A stretch of DNA of 64,000 bases from Staphylococcus roterodami (GCA_022493055.1 CP092781.1:1-64000); one strand, 5' to 3'. Shown: positions 34,588 to 43,215, numbered from the stretch's first letter. Numbers and translations are program-made. The notes: generated from the letters alone by a model not told the origin.

Positions 34588-37317
34588 ATGAAAAATATAG
34601 ATATCGCAATTTATGATATAGATAAAGTTATTTGTAAAAGTATTGAGAATAACTCATCAGATTTAGGTTATTTATCACAAAGTATCTTATCACATTTAAG
34701 AAACTACGTAGAACATATTGGTATGAAATATTATTTCGAAAGTGTAAATGAAGATATGACTAATAGTTCTTCAAATATCTATAATGAAATACAAATGGGA
34801 ATAGATCATTTTAGGAAGCATTACAAATTGAATTGGCTTAAAAATTTTCATGAATTACTTCAGCAATCTGTTTCTCATTATACATTTGATGAAGATAGAT
34901 CCGAACGGTTATTTATAAAGTATTATGACTTAATGTTAGAATTAAAAGAAAAGTTAAAGAAAGATTTTGAAATGGATTTATTGCAAAGTTTATATAAAGT
35001 ACCGCTGAATATTGATAGTGATTTAAAAGGATATTATCATACAATATCTCAATTAATAGGTAATAAATACACTGATAATGAATATGAAGTAGATAATTCA
35101 AGGTATTATATTGAAAAAACAAAACCATTTGTTATTGAAAATAAAGTATATTATGAAATTACATTTAGAAATGCAAATGATAAAACTAGTAAATACGAAA
35201 GACTGATTGGTTATTCAAAATATAGAATAAACACAAATTATGCTGTAAAATTCGCATTAGAAAGGCAAACAATAAGTTATTTAGGGATTAAAGCTAACGT
35301 AATAATAATAAATGATTACGAAATATCTATAAGGCCTTGTGAATTTAATAATTTTGCTAAAATATTAGATTACGATTTAAAATTACAACCAAATCATAAT
35401 GAATATAAAAAATTAATGAAATTGCTAAAAGAATTTAATTTACATTTACTTGATATTGTTTTGTTAGATGACGATGAATTTAATGAATTGGAGTGTTTAG
35501 TGAATAGCGAATCAGCAGTTATTAATATTTTTAATGTGTTGAGACTAGCAAGAAGATATATTTTAACAAATAAATCAGGCGCAAATGTTCTTAGGTATTT
35601 ATTATTTGTTTTTAACAATAGGATAATTCGTTTACAGTTACCTTATATTAGCAATAAATGTTATAAATTATCTAACCTTATATTGGATTATAAATGTGTT
35701 CCATTTGATCAAATGCCATTTACAGCCTCTTTAAAAGGCCATAATCCTAATATCTATACTTTGTTACAATGTATAGAATACAAAGGGAGAGAATATGAAT
35801 TATTAGTCAGGAAGATTCAAAAGAATACTTTGAAGAATAAGAAAGTTTATACAATCAAAGAAGAAATTGAGCAGTATGGTGTTGTAAACGAACTAATCGA
35901 TAAATATAATAATAATTTGTATTATAAGCATCGACCGAATAGAGAAATACATTCATTTGGTGATAATTATTATTTATATGAAAATGAGCAGAGTATTATG
36001 AGTATAATAAAGTCAATTAAACTGTTGTCAAATGAAAGCGTAGAGGGCTATTCAAATTCAGTAGAGTTTTGGCTAAATAATGAATATACATCGTTGGATT
36101 GTAAAGAAAAGAAGGAAATACTCTTAAGAATGTTTTCAAATAGCAAAATATCGATGGTATACGGAGCTGCTGGAACAGGGAAATCAACTTTAATAAACCA
36201 TATTTGCAATTTTTTCTATGATAAAGATGTTATCGTCATAGCAAATACTAATACTGCAGTAGACAATATTAAAAGAAAAATCAAATTATCTAACATTAAA
36301 ACGTCTACTATTTCTAAATTTTTATATAATGATAAAGAAAAGTATGACTTGTTAATAATCGATGAGGCAGGTACAGTTAGTAATAAGGACATGAATCGAA
36401 TTCTTGAAAACAAGCAATTTGAATTATTATTAATTGTCGGTGATAATTATCAAATCGAATCGATAGATTTTGGAAATTGGTTCGAAATTGCCAAAGATGT
36501 TTTGCCAAAAAATATAATCAACGAACTAACTAATATGTATCGAACTAAAAATGATGATTTACTTTACTTTTGGAAATCTGTTAGAGAAAAAAAGAGTAAT
36601 TTAAATGAAATTATTAATATGAATAAATATTCTACAAGATTAGATGAAAGTATATTTAATGAATTCAATAAAGATGAAATTATTCTTTGTTTAAATTACG
36701 ATGGTATATATGGTATCAATAACATTAATAGATTATTACAAGCAAATAATAAAAATGATTCTGTAATTTGGGGTGTGAAAGAATATAAAGTTGGTGATCC
36801 TATTCTATTTAATGAAACTAATAAGTACTCACCAATACTTTTTAATAATTTAAAAGGGTCAATAATTGAAATATATGTTTTTGAAGAATATATATTGTTT
36901 GATTTAGAAATAAATAAAGTTATAAATGAACTTGATATTATTTTGTTAGAAATTGATTTAATAAGTTCTTCTGAAAATAGTTCGGTGATTAGGATTAGAG
37001 TAGAAAAAAGTGATGGGTTGAATGATGATGATAATGATTCATCTGATAGTATAGTTCCTTTTCAAGTGAGTTATGCAATTTCAATACATAAAGCTCAAGG
37101 GTTAGAGTTTAATTCAGTAAAAATTGTTATATCTGATGATTTAGACGAACAAATCACTAACAATATTTTTTATACTGCAATTACACGAGCTAGAGAAAAT
37201 TTAAAGATTTATTGGTCACCACGAACTGAAAAGAAAATTATTGATAATATAATTTCTAAAAGAAACTTGAAGGATCTTTCTATATTAAAATCTCGAATAA
37301 AAAAACAAAATGCTTAG
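34588..37317 (+). CDS. SF1 (RecD/UvrD-like) helicase with long unknown N-terminal region
   Basis: A 909-residue protein. The C-terminal 390 residues form an SF1 helicase: Walker A GAAGTGKS at 526-533, motif II DEAG at 592-595, motif III GDNYQ near 619, an arginine in NMYRT, motif V HKAQGLEF at 834 and motif VI TAITRARE near 863. The first roughly 500 residues match nothing I recognise. They are charged, rich in Asn/Ile/Lys, with no membrane segment; they may be a sensor or effector domain. AAGGGG precedes the ATG, and a strong terminator follows. It is the largest cargo gene of the SCC-like element. A role in phage or plasmid defence is only inferred from location and the helicase-plus-HEPN neighbourhood. 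Confidence 0.85.
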   Translation: MKNIDIAIYDIDKVICKSIENNSSDLGYLSQSILSHLRNYVEHIGMKYYFESVNEDMTNSSSNIYNEIQMGIDHFRKHYKLNWLKNFHELLQQSVSHYTFDEDRSERLFIKYYDLMLELKEKLKKDFEMDLLQSLYKVPLNIDSDLKGYYHTISQLIGNKYTDNEYEVDNSRYYIEKTKPFVIENKVYYEITFRNANDKTSKYERLIGYSKYRINTNYAVKFALERQTISYLGIKANVIIINDYEISIRPCEFNNFAKILDYDLKLQPNHNEYKKLMKLLKEFNLHLLDIVLLDDDEFNELECLVNSESAVINIFNVLRLARRYILTNKSGANVLRYLLFVFNNRIIRLQLPYISNKCYKLSNLILDYKCVPFDQMPFTASLKGHNPNIYTLLQCIEYKGREYELLVRKIQKNTLKNKKVYTIKEEIEQYGVVNELIDKYNNNLYYKHRPNREIHSFGDNYYLYENEQSIMSIIKSIKLLSNESVEGYSNSVEFWLNNEYTSLDCKEKKEILLRMFSNSKISMVYGAAGTGKSTLINHICNFFYDKDVIVIANTNTAVDNIKRKIKLSNIKTSTISKFLYNDKEKYDLLIIDEAGTVSNKDMNRILENKQFELLLIVGDNYQIESIDFGNWFEIAKDVLPKNIINELTNMYRTKNDDLLYFWKSVREKKSNLNEIINMNKYSTRLDESIFNEFNKDEIILCLNYDGIYGINNINRLLQANNKNDSVIWGVKEYKVGDPILFNETNKYSPILFNNLKGSIIEIYVFEEYILFDLEINKVINELDIILLEIDLISSSENSSVIRIRVEKSDGLNDDDNDSSDSIVPFQVSYAISIHKAQGLEFNSVKIVISDDLDEQITNNIFYTAITRARENLKIYWSPRTEKKIIDNIISKRNLKDLSILKSRIKKQNA

Positions 37318-37348
37318 AAATTTTCATACGACGCTTATATAGAACCAT

Positions 37349-37388
37349 AAAAACGCGATTTACGGGACCATGTAAATCGCGTTTTTTT
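37349..37388 (+). terminator. Terminator after the SCC helicase gene
   Basis: 14-bp stem AAAACGCGATTTAC / GTAAATCGCGTTTT around GGGACCAT, then a T-run. Confidence 0.88.
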
Positions 37389-37424
37389 AGTACCATATAA
37401 ATCGTTCGACTAGTACCAGTGATT

Positions 37425-37706
37425 TTATTTAATTTTTCTCAACGACTCTACTTCTAAAAATATTTTAAATGACTTTGATACAGCACGAATTAAAATCGCA
37501 TAAGCGATGACTTTCCCACTTAATTTCTTATGCCATTCTACGGAAGTCATTTGAGAACAAAGTATTAATGATTTTTCACGGCTTCTTATTTCGAATACCT
37601 CCATGAGATACTATTGTTCTTGTTCAGTTGTATACGGCAATAAAAAATCATCATTTACTAAAATAAAAGCGATGTAACTTTTACCATTTCCGGTGACACC
37701 TTTTTA
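37425..37706 (-). pseudogene. IS21-family IstB helper ATPase, deleted relic
   Basis: Read on the minus strand, a Walker A piece GVTGNGKSYIAF (about 37670-37700) runs into a stop. Then, in another frame, about 60 codons end at TAA 37425-37427 and carry IRSREKSLILCSQM, then SVEWHKKLSG, then ESLRKIK. That is the pattern of the IstB C-terminal half (RS-x-LI-x-SQ ... EW ... AILIR). The middle of the gene is deleted and frameshifted. It fills most of the 430-base gap between the helicase gene and the next gene. Confidence 0.7.
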
Positions 37707-37747
37707 AACCGCCATTTACATAAATACTATCTTTAAATATAACTTGA

Positions 37748-38452
37748 TTATTTGAAAGTATGTGAAAGTAAATTAAGGATTGGTACGTTTTGGTTAATTA
37801 AATATCTACCTAAATATTCCTCTAATTGACTTGTTGCATGTTCATTCAGCAAAACAGGAATAATCCATGCTGTATATAAATAATCATCTAGAAAATCTCT
37901 ACATGTAGAATATTGTTTTTTTAATTCATTGTCTTTTATATACAATGAAGATAATATTTTTCCGGAACCTTTATCTTCATCCATCTTCTTAAATAAGTCA
38001 CCTTCTTGATTTTTAACTAATTTATATTCATTACCCTTAAATTCATATTTGAAATGTGATTTTCCAACTACGCAAACCATGCCATCTTTTCTTTGAGTAA
38101 CATAGATGTAATTTATTATTGGGTTATTTCCATTAGCCCTATTATTATTTGTTAATGTGTTACTTATATTAGACAATAAATCCTCAAAATATGTAATAAT
38201 ATATTCATCTAAGGGTTTATTGTTATTACTAATATTACAATTTTGTTTGATAGCATAAAAAGCTTCTAGGTTTAATTCAAATGGTTCCGCGCTAACGATT
38301 TTGCTATCTTTGTTGTCTATAATAAATTCGATTAGTAATTTCTTAATCATTTCGTGATGTTTTCTAGGCTTATTGTAATGACAGGTTTTATAAAGCTGTT
38401 TATTAATTGGGAATTTTCTAGGAATGTTAGGAAATATTCTAGATTTAGACAA
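37748..38452 (-). CDS. Hypothetical protein in the SCC-like element
   Basis: I do not recognise this 234-residue protein. It is hydrophilic, Asn/Lys-rich, without membrane segments or familiar motifs. The possible start is TTG at 38452, with only a weak GGA upstream, and the open frame continues eight codons further without a start, so the N-terminus may be lost or the true start internal (for example the ATG of HHEMIKKLL). It runs opposite to the helicase gene and is divergent from the HEPN-like gene across a 232-base gap. Confidence 0.6.
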   Translation of the reverse strand: MSKSRIFPNIPRKFPINKQLYKTCHYNKPRKHHEMIKKLLIEFIIDNKDSKIVSAEPFELNLEAFYAIKQNCNISNNNKPLDEYIITYFEDLLSNISNTLTNNNRANGNNPIINYIYVTQRKDGMVCVVGKSHFKYEFKGNEYKLVKNQEGDLFKKMDEDKGSGKILSSLYIKDNELKKQYSTCRDFLDDYLYTAWIIPVLLNEHATSQLEEYLGRYLINQNVPILNLLSHTFK

Positions 38453-38577
38453 GTAATATCCAAATAAGTAAGTTAACTAAAAAAGTTTCGTTCAATAAAT
38501 AAAATAAAGATATAAAATAATTTTAATGATTATATAGACTTTGAAAAGTAAATCAACAACTTTGATTTAAATATAAT

Positions 38578-38598
38578 TGATTATATTGAATATAATCA
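38578..38598. promoter_or_regulatory. 21-bp palindrome between the two divergent cargo genes
   Basis: Arms TGATTATAT and ATATAATCA are perfectly complementary around TGA, 87 bases before the HEPN-like gene. Its size and position suit a dimeric repressor operator, and it has no T-run to make it a terminator. Confidence 0.5.
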
Positions 38599-38684
38599 GG
38601 GTTCATAAAAAATTAGGTTCAGAAATTTTATAGGTTGTTAAATAAGGAAGTATGAGGGATTAAGTATAGAAGGAGAAAAATTCT

Positions 38685-39584
38685 ATGGATTTAAATAAAT
38701 TTGAAGAATTATATAAAGGTTATAAAGATGATGATGTCATAGAGCAATTTGCTATATATGTAGTAACAGATGAAGAGAAAATAATGAAGATTACAGATAA
38801 AAAGCTGACTAGTGAAGATAAACAGGTTTTTCAGAAAATAGCCACTTTGAGTTATCGATTTAATGTTGTAAAGGAAATGTATGATTACTATCTTTATGAT
38901 TTTCAAATAATTAAAGATTACATTAAAAATAAAAGAAATCTAAATAATGAATTTAAATCTATTGACTTTATCAATTTATATTTCTTGCATATTTTATCTA
39001 CTGCAAGAACATTTTATCAGTATACTGAGAATTTATTTAAGTCTATTGGTGAGAAAGAATTTAAGGAATGGAAAAATAATATATCAAATATTTATGACAA
39101 TAATTTTTCTTATAGATTATGTTATCAAATGAGAAATTTTACACAACATCATGGTTTGGCAATTACGAATATTAAAGAAAAGTTAGTTGTAAATTGTAAT
39201 GGTGAAGAAATAAACGACTATCAATTATTTATTGATCCATCTATATTACTAAATACTAACTATAATTGGAATAAGGCATTTAAGAGCGATTTAGAAAATT
39301 ACAATGGATTAATTGATTTTTATCAACTAATAATAGATTATGATGAGTGTATAAAAAATATGCTTTTATATTCATTTATAGGGTTAATAAATAAGTATAG
39401 CACTGAATTAAATCAATTAATGTTGAAAGCTATGGAAATAGAAGGAGAACCGGGTATACCTTTTTTAAGAAAAGCTAAAAAGAAAGAATTAAGGGAATCT
39501 TATGGAAATATTGGATTCACAGAATTAAAAGGAAGTAAGACAATAATTGATGTATTTAATATGATGTACGACTTAGATACTTAA
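38685..39584 (+). CDS. HEPN-like protein with R-x4-H motif (putative RNase/defence effector)
   Basis: A 299-residue, mostly helical protein, not recognised as a named family. QMRNFTQHHG carries R150-N-F-T-Q-H155, the R-x4-6-H signature of HEPN ribonucleases, with a polar residue after the Arg as in active members. The motif sits in a helical, tyrosine-rich context. GAAGGAG is well placed before ATG 38685. There is no separate antitoxin-sized ORF adjacent; the divergent 234-residue gene or the helicase would be the natural partners. The nuclease assignment is inference from one motif. Confidence 0.55.
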   Translation: MDLNKFEELYKGYKDDDVIEQFAIYVVTDEEKIMKITDKKLTSEDKQVFQKIATLSYRFNVVKEMYDYYLYDFQIIKDYIKNKRNLNNEFKSIDFINLYFLHILSTARTFYQYTENLFKSIGEKEFKEWKNNISNIYDNNFSYRLCYQMRNFTQHHGLAITNIKEKLVVNCNGEEINDYQLFIDPSILLNTNYNWNKAFKSDLENYNGLIDFYQLIIDYDECIKNMLLYSFIGLINKYSTELNQLMLKAMEIEGEPGIPFLRKAKKKELRESYGNIGFTELKGSKTIIDVFNMMYDLDT

Positions 39585-39625
39585 CTCGGTAAATTTAGTT
39601 AAAAGATTTAAAAACCGCATCACTA

Positions 39626-39654
39626 TATGATACGCAGTGGCGTATCATAAGTAG
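39626..39654. repeat. attR with inverted arm, right end of the SCC-like element
   Basis: TATGATACGC, four bases, then GCGTATCATAAGTAG. The latter is identical to the attL core at 34230-34244. Confidence 0.88.
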
Positions 39655-40343
39655 GGGGGATTTTGAACTTTTGGACTTATCATAAAGTATGACGTATATG
39701 TAAGTGCTTATTATGATTTAATCAGATTCTTCAAATTAAATAATAACAAAAGTAAAGGGTACTTAGCGACATAGGAAATTATTAATTTTGAATAGCAGAT
39801 GTCAATAGCGGTTTAAAAATGCTGTTTTATGGCGACTTGAAAATGTCGTTTTGAGCGGGTCAAGATGGTCGTGCTTTTAATGCGCTTTTACTTTTATTTA
39901 TTCTAATGTTTACGTTCTTCATAGCAATTTTTATTTTAGGTAAATCTGAAAGAGTAGCAACTTTAAAATTTGCATTTATATCTAAAAATAATTTTAAAAT
40001 AGACATGTTTAAACAATCAAAAGTGTGCATTGCTAAATCATCATTTTCAAAAGTTTATGGGTAGAACAATTATATGTAAACATAGTTATTTAAGTTTTGA
40101 AAAAGTAGGACTTAATTATCGCAATATTTGGTCTATATAAATGAAATACGATTTAAGTGAAGAAATAATACTTTGATATCTACAGGATTAATAGAAGTGA
40201 TCAGTCGTATAACAGTAATTGCAATTTGTGAAAGTTAATTTTTGTAGTTGTATGAACAATTTTTAAATAAGATTATTAGGTAAGGCATAAATAGCCCTGT
40301 TAAGTGATAAACGATATAAAAGTGCTATATAGGAGGCGATATC
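39655..40343. other. Intergenic region after attR
   Basis: About 690 bases. It contains a terminator-like hairpin CGAC / GTCG followed by TTTT near 39833-39851. A 12-mer GCGGTTTAAAAA at 39808-39819 is also present inverted beside the IstB relic (37701-37712), which may mark IS21-type debris. A 52-codon frame at 39906-40064 has no ribosome site and is probably chance. Confidence 0.4.
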
Positions 40344-40502
40344 ATGATTACTATTGACTCGAAGATTAACAAACAAATCGCTAAAAACCTTTCACTTGAA
40401 GGTATGTATGTTACACGGGAGCAACAAATACAAATTCTTCATGCAATTTATAATGAGAAAGAAATTACAAATGAACTTATTCGTAAAGTCGCTTTTAAAT
40501 AA
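40344..40502 (+). CDS. Small VbhA-like antitoxin candidate
   Basis: A 52-residue protein after a perfect AGGAGG (40331-40336). The pattern IAKNLSLEGMYVTREQQ, then NEKEITNELIRK resembles the VbhA-type antitoxin fold that inhibits Fic AMP-transferases (a helix containing an E-G pair, then a G/E-I-T-x-E-L-I-R-K helix). However, the canonical S/T four residues before the Glu is Asn here. No Fic gene follows; only a coupled 20-codon frame is found, so it may be an orphan. Moderate confidence in family, low in function. Confidence 0.6.
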   Translation: MITIDSKINKQIAKNLSLEGMYVTREQQIQILHAIYNEKEITNELIRKVAFK

Positions 40503-40564
40503 TGGAATATAGAGCAACTTTTCAAGAGGCATTAAATTATCTTGAAAAGTTACTCATTAAATAA
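40502..40564 (+). pseudogene. 20-codon ORF coupled to the antitoxin-like gene
   Basis: ATG 40502 shares a base with the previous stop (TAATG). The frame encodes MEYRATFQEALNYLEKLLIK and stops at a TAA-TAA pair. The coupling suggests it is the beginning of a once longer partner gene, possibly the toxin, now lost. It could also be an intact micropeptide. Confidence 0.35.
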
Positions 40565-40668
40565 TAATTGCTCAAATAAAATAACATATAAATGCTCTTA
40601 CCTAAAAAAATTCGTAACTAAAATATTTCAAAGTAATTAAAAAGTGTGATTACCCAAAAATTCATTTT

Positions 40669-41076
40669 TTATTCAGATAGCCTTAATATTGCTCCTAAAT
40701 GTTGCTGTGCAGTAGTAAATAATACGAATGTAATTAATTCAATGATTTCTTCATCTGTCATCGTTTCTTTTAATAAACTTATACTTGATTCGGGTATGTT
40801 TTGTTTAGATTTTAAATAAACTTCAACAAAGCCAATACAAAGTAGAGATTTTTCGTTTAGAAATTTATTTGTAGGACTACCTTTTGCTTTGCAATATTGA
40901 CATCCGTTTTGCTGGGCCAGTAACCTTCTTAATTCCTCTTTTAATTCTTTACTTATTGCCCCATCGCTACTTAAAAAATCAGATAAATTATTCCAGTATT
41001 TTAATAAGTTTTTATTATGCCCTAATAGTTTTTCAAATGGTGTGTTTCCAATATTACTGTATTCTAATAATGTCAT
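40669..41076 (-). CDS. AhpD-like carboxymuconolactone-decarboxylase family protein
   Basis: Helical protein of 135 residues with the AhpD-type redox pair C59-x-x-C62 in QQNGCQYCKAK. Family members are peroxidase-linked disulfide reductants or decarboxylases; the substrate here is unknown. AGGAGATGAGG supports ATG 41076 rather than the upstream start at 41106. It is divergent from an Lrp-type regulator across 100 bases, so control by that neighbour is likely. Confidence 0.78.
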   Translation of the reverse strand: MTLLEYSNIGNTPFEKLLGHNKNLLKYWNNLSDFLSSDGAISKELKEELRRLLAQQNGCQYCKAKGSPTNKFLNEKSLLCIGFVEVYLKSKQNIPESSISLLKETMTDEEIIELITFVLFTTAQQHLGAILRLSE

Positions 41077-41176
41077 ATCCTCATCTCCTATCTTAATGAT
41101 ATACATGATAAAATTGTATGGAAATAAGATTTTGAAAGTTTATATCATTAAATGCTTTGAAAAGAGAGGATTTTCT

Positions 41177-41590
41177 ATGAATGACTTAATAAATGAAAAA
41201 ATAATCAACGTTTTGTTAAATAATAGTAGAATTACTATTAATGAATTAAGTAAACAAGTGAACTTATCTGCTCCAGCTGTAAGAGAAAGGGTAAATAAAC
41301 TTGAAGATCAAGGTATTATAAAAGGTTATACAATTAACATAGATTATAAGGAATTAGGTTACGATGTAGAAATATTAATTGAGTTAACTATAAAGAATAA
41401 TAGATACAAAGATTTTAAAGAATTTATTTCAAAACAAGATAATGTTGAGTTTTGTTATCGTGTATCAGGAGAGGCATGTTTTGTATTTAAGGTTCGGTTG
41501 GAAAATATGGATGAAGTAGAAACATTTGTTGATACCATACAGCCATATGGGCAGACAAAATGTCAGTTTATCTTTTCATCAGTTGTCTAA
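41177..41590 (+). CDS. Lrp/AsnC-family transcriptional regulator
   Basis: Regulator of 137 residues: an N-terminal winged helix (ITINELSKQVNLSAPAVRERVNKLEDQGIIKGY) and a C-terminal RAM/ligand domain (residues about 65-135). AGAGAGGA precedes ATG 41177; the open frame extends upstream to 41042 without support. Divergent from the AhpD-like gene and just upstream of an acetyltransferase gene, either of which could be a target. Confidence 0.85.
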   Translation: MNDLINEKIINVLLNNSRITINELSKQVNLSAPAVRERVNKLEDQGIIKGYTINIDYKELGYDVEILIELTIKNNRYKDFKEFISKQDNVEFCYRVSGEACFVFKVRLENMDEVETFVDTIQPYGQTKCQFIFSSVV

Positions 41591-41651
41591 ACTACATGGA
41601 AAAAGTTTAATAAGCATAGGAAAGATTATTAACAGAGAGAAGTGACTTAGT

Positions 41652-42125
41652 TTGGAATATAAATCTTACAACAAAATGAGTAATAATATTTTATCTATCT
41701 TGTTGAGTGAAAAAAATTTCGATAATAAAATGGTAGTCTCAACAGGTAGTTACATTTTGTCTGAGTTGCCATGTATTGTTGCCTATAAAAATAATGATAT
41801 CGTGGGGCTACTAACGTATAAAGTTTATGATGAGTACATTGAAATCATTTCTTTAGATAGTTTTGTAGAGAACAAGGGTATTGGTAGTCATTTACTTGAT
41901 TATGCTGAAATAATTGCCTCAGATATGAGTAAAAGAAGTATCAGTGTTATTACTACAAATGAAAATATTAAGGCACTCTATTTCTATCAAAAAAATAAAT
42001 ATAGAATCACAGACGTTATTTTTGATGCTGTAACAGAAGCAAGGAAAATAAAGCCGTCGATTCCTGCAATTGGTAAAAATGGCATTGAAATTAGAGATGA
42101 AATTGTATTGAAAAAATGTTTATAA
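41652..42125 (+). CDS. GNAT-family N-acetyltransferase
   Basis: Acetyl-CoA-dependent transferase, 157 residues. The GNAT core is visible: VGLLTYKVYDEYIEIISLDSF, then the acetyl-CoA loop ENKGIGSHLL near 75, and NIKALYFYQKNKYRI near 110. Start TTG 41652 has GAGAGAAG about ten bases upstream; ATG 41676 is an alternative. Substrate unknown. Possibly controlled by the adjacent Lrp-type regulator. Confidence 0.8.
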   Translation: MEYKSYNKMSNNILSILLSEKNFDNKMVVSTGSYILSELPCIVAYKNNDIVGLLTYKVYDEYIEIISLDSFVENKGIGSHLLDYAEIIASDMSKRSISVITTNENIKALYFYQKNKYRITDVIFDAVTEARKIKPSIPAIGKNGIEIRDEIVLKKCL

Positions 42126-42183
42126 CGTATAAATATACGTTGTTTTAAATCACCCTAGTTCATACCAAAAAATCTTTAACACA

Positions 42184-42213
42184 AACAAAAAAGGAGGAAC
42201 TTAAATTCCTCCT
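42184..42213 (-). terminator. Terminator of the dihydrouridine synthase gene
   Basis: AGGAGGAA (42192-42199) / TTCCTCCT (42206-42213). Read on the minus strand it is followed by a T-run. Confidence 0.8.
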
Positions 42214-42228
42214 CAACCTTTATTACAC

Positions 42229-43215
42229 CTATAATTCTATTTTAATGTCTTCGTCCATTTGGGCTTCAAATTCATCTAGTAGTGCTCTTGCTTCTGCAAT
42301 TGATTGTGTGTTCATCAATTGATGGCGAAGTTCGCTAGCGCCTCTTATGCCACGCACATAGATTTTAAAGAATCTACGCAAACTCTTGAATTGTCGTATT
42401 TCATCTTTTTCATATTTGTTAAACAATGATAAATGCAATCTCAATAGATCTAATAGTTCCTTGCTTGTGTGTTCGCGTGGTTCTTTTTCAAAAGCGAATG
42501 GATTATGGAAAATGCCTCTACCGATCATGACTCCATCGATGCCATATTTTTCTGCAAGCTCAAGTCCTGTTTTTCTATCGGGAATATCACCGTTAATTGT
42601 TAACAATGTATTTGGTGCGATTTCGTCACGTAAATTTTTAATAGCTTCGATTAGTTCCCAATGTGCATCTACTTTACTCATTTCTTTACGTGTACGAAGA
42701 TGAATAGATAAATTGGCAATGTCTTGTTCTAACACGTGCTTCAACCAATCTTTCCATTCATCGATTTCATAGTAGCCAAGGCGTGTTTTAACACTTACCG
42801 GAAGCCCGCCTGCTTTAGTTGCTTGAATAATTTCGGCAGCGACGTCAGGTCTTAAGATTAAGCCGGAACCCTTACCCTTTTTAGCAACATTTGCTACAGG
42901 ACATCCCATATTTAAGTCAATGCCTTTAAAGCCCATTTTAGCTAATTGAATACTCGTTTCACGGAACTGTTCTGGCTTATCTCCCCATATATGAGCGACC
43001 ATCGGCTGTTCATCTTCACTAAAAGTTAAGCGTCCGCGCACACTATGTATGCCTTCAGGGTGGCAAAAGCTTTCAGTATTTGTAAATTCAGTGAAAAACA
43101 CATCCGGTCTAGCTGCTTCACTTACAACGTGTCGAAAGACGATATCTGTAACGTCTTCCATTGGCGCCAAAATAAAAAATGGACGTGGTAATTCACTCCA
43201 AAAATTTTCTTTCAT
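42229..43215 (-). CDS. tRNA-dihydrouridine synthase (Dus family)
   Basis: FMN/NADPH enzyme reducing uridines in tRNA D-loops. The 328 residues form a TIM barrel: [11 protein letters not shown] at the N-terminus, the catalytic cysteine in [10 protein letters not shown] near 104, [15 protein letters not shown] and [15 protein letters not shown], then a C-terminal helical domain. S. aureus encodes several Dus paralogues; I cannot say which U positions this one modifies. Alone, with its own terminator. Confidence 0.88.
   Translation of the reverse strand: MKENFWSELPRPFFILAPMEDVTDIVFRHVVSEAARPDVFFTEFTNTESFCHPEGIHSVRGRLTFSEDEQPMVAHIWGDKPEQFRETSIQLAKMGFKGIDLNMGCPVANVAKKGKGSGLILRPDVAAEIIQATKAGGLPVSVKTRLGYYEIDEWKDWLKHVLEQDIANLSIHLRTRKEMSKVDAHWELIEAIKNLRDEIAPNTLLTINGDIPDRKTGLELAEKYGIDGVMIGRGIFHNPFAFEKEPREHTSKELLDLLRLHLSLFNKYEKDEIRQFKSLRRFFKIYVRGIRGASELRHQLMNTQSIAEARALLDEFEAQMDEDIKIEL

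Larger units (their letters stand above)
34230..39654 (+). mobile_element. SCC-like insertion at orfX lacking ccr and mec
   Basis: A 5.4-kb segment bounded by identical 15-bp direct repeats at the canonical SCC site. The right end also carries the inverted arm TATGATACGC (39626-39635) facing GCGTATCATA (39640-39649), as at SCC right ends. No cassette chromosome recombinase ORF is present on either strand, so it could only move with help in trans, or is a deletion remnant. Cargo is visibly more AT-rich than the flanking core genes: an SF1 helicase gene, an unknown reverse-strand gene and a HEPN-like gene, with IS3 and IS21 relics. Confidence 0.85.

Noticed and set aside
34230..39654. SCCmec
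   Set aside because: No penicillin-binding protein, mecR/mecI or ccr ORF is present on either strand between the att repeats.
39906..40064. 52-codon hydrophobic ORF
   Set aside because: No ribosome site and no recognisable family in very AT-rich sequence; probably chance.
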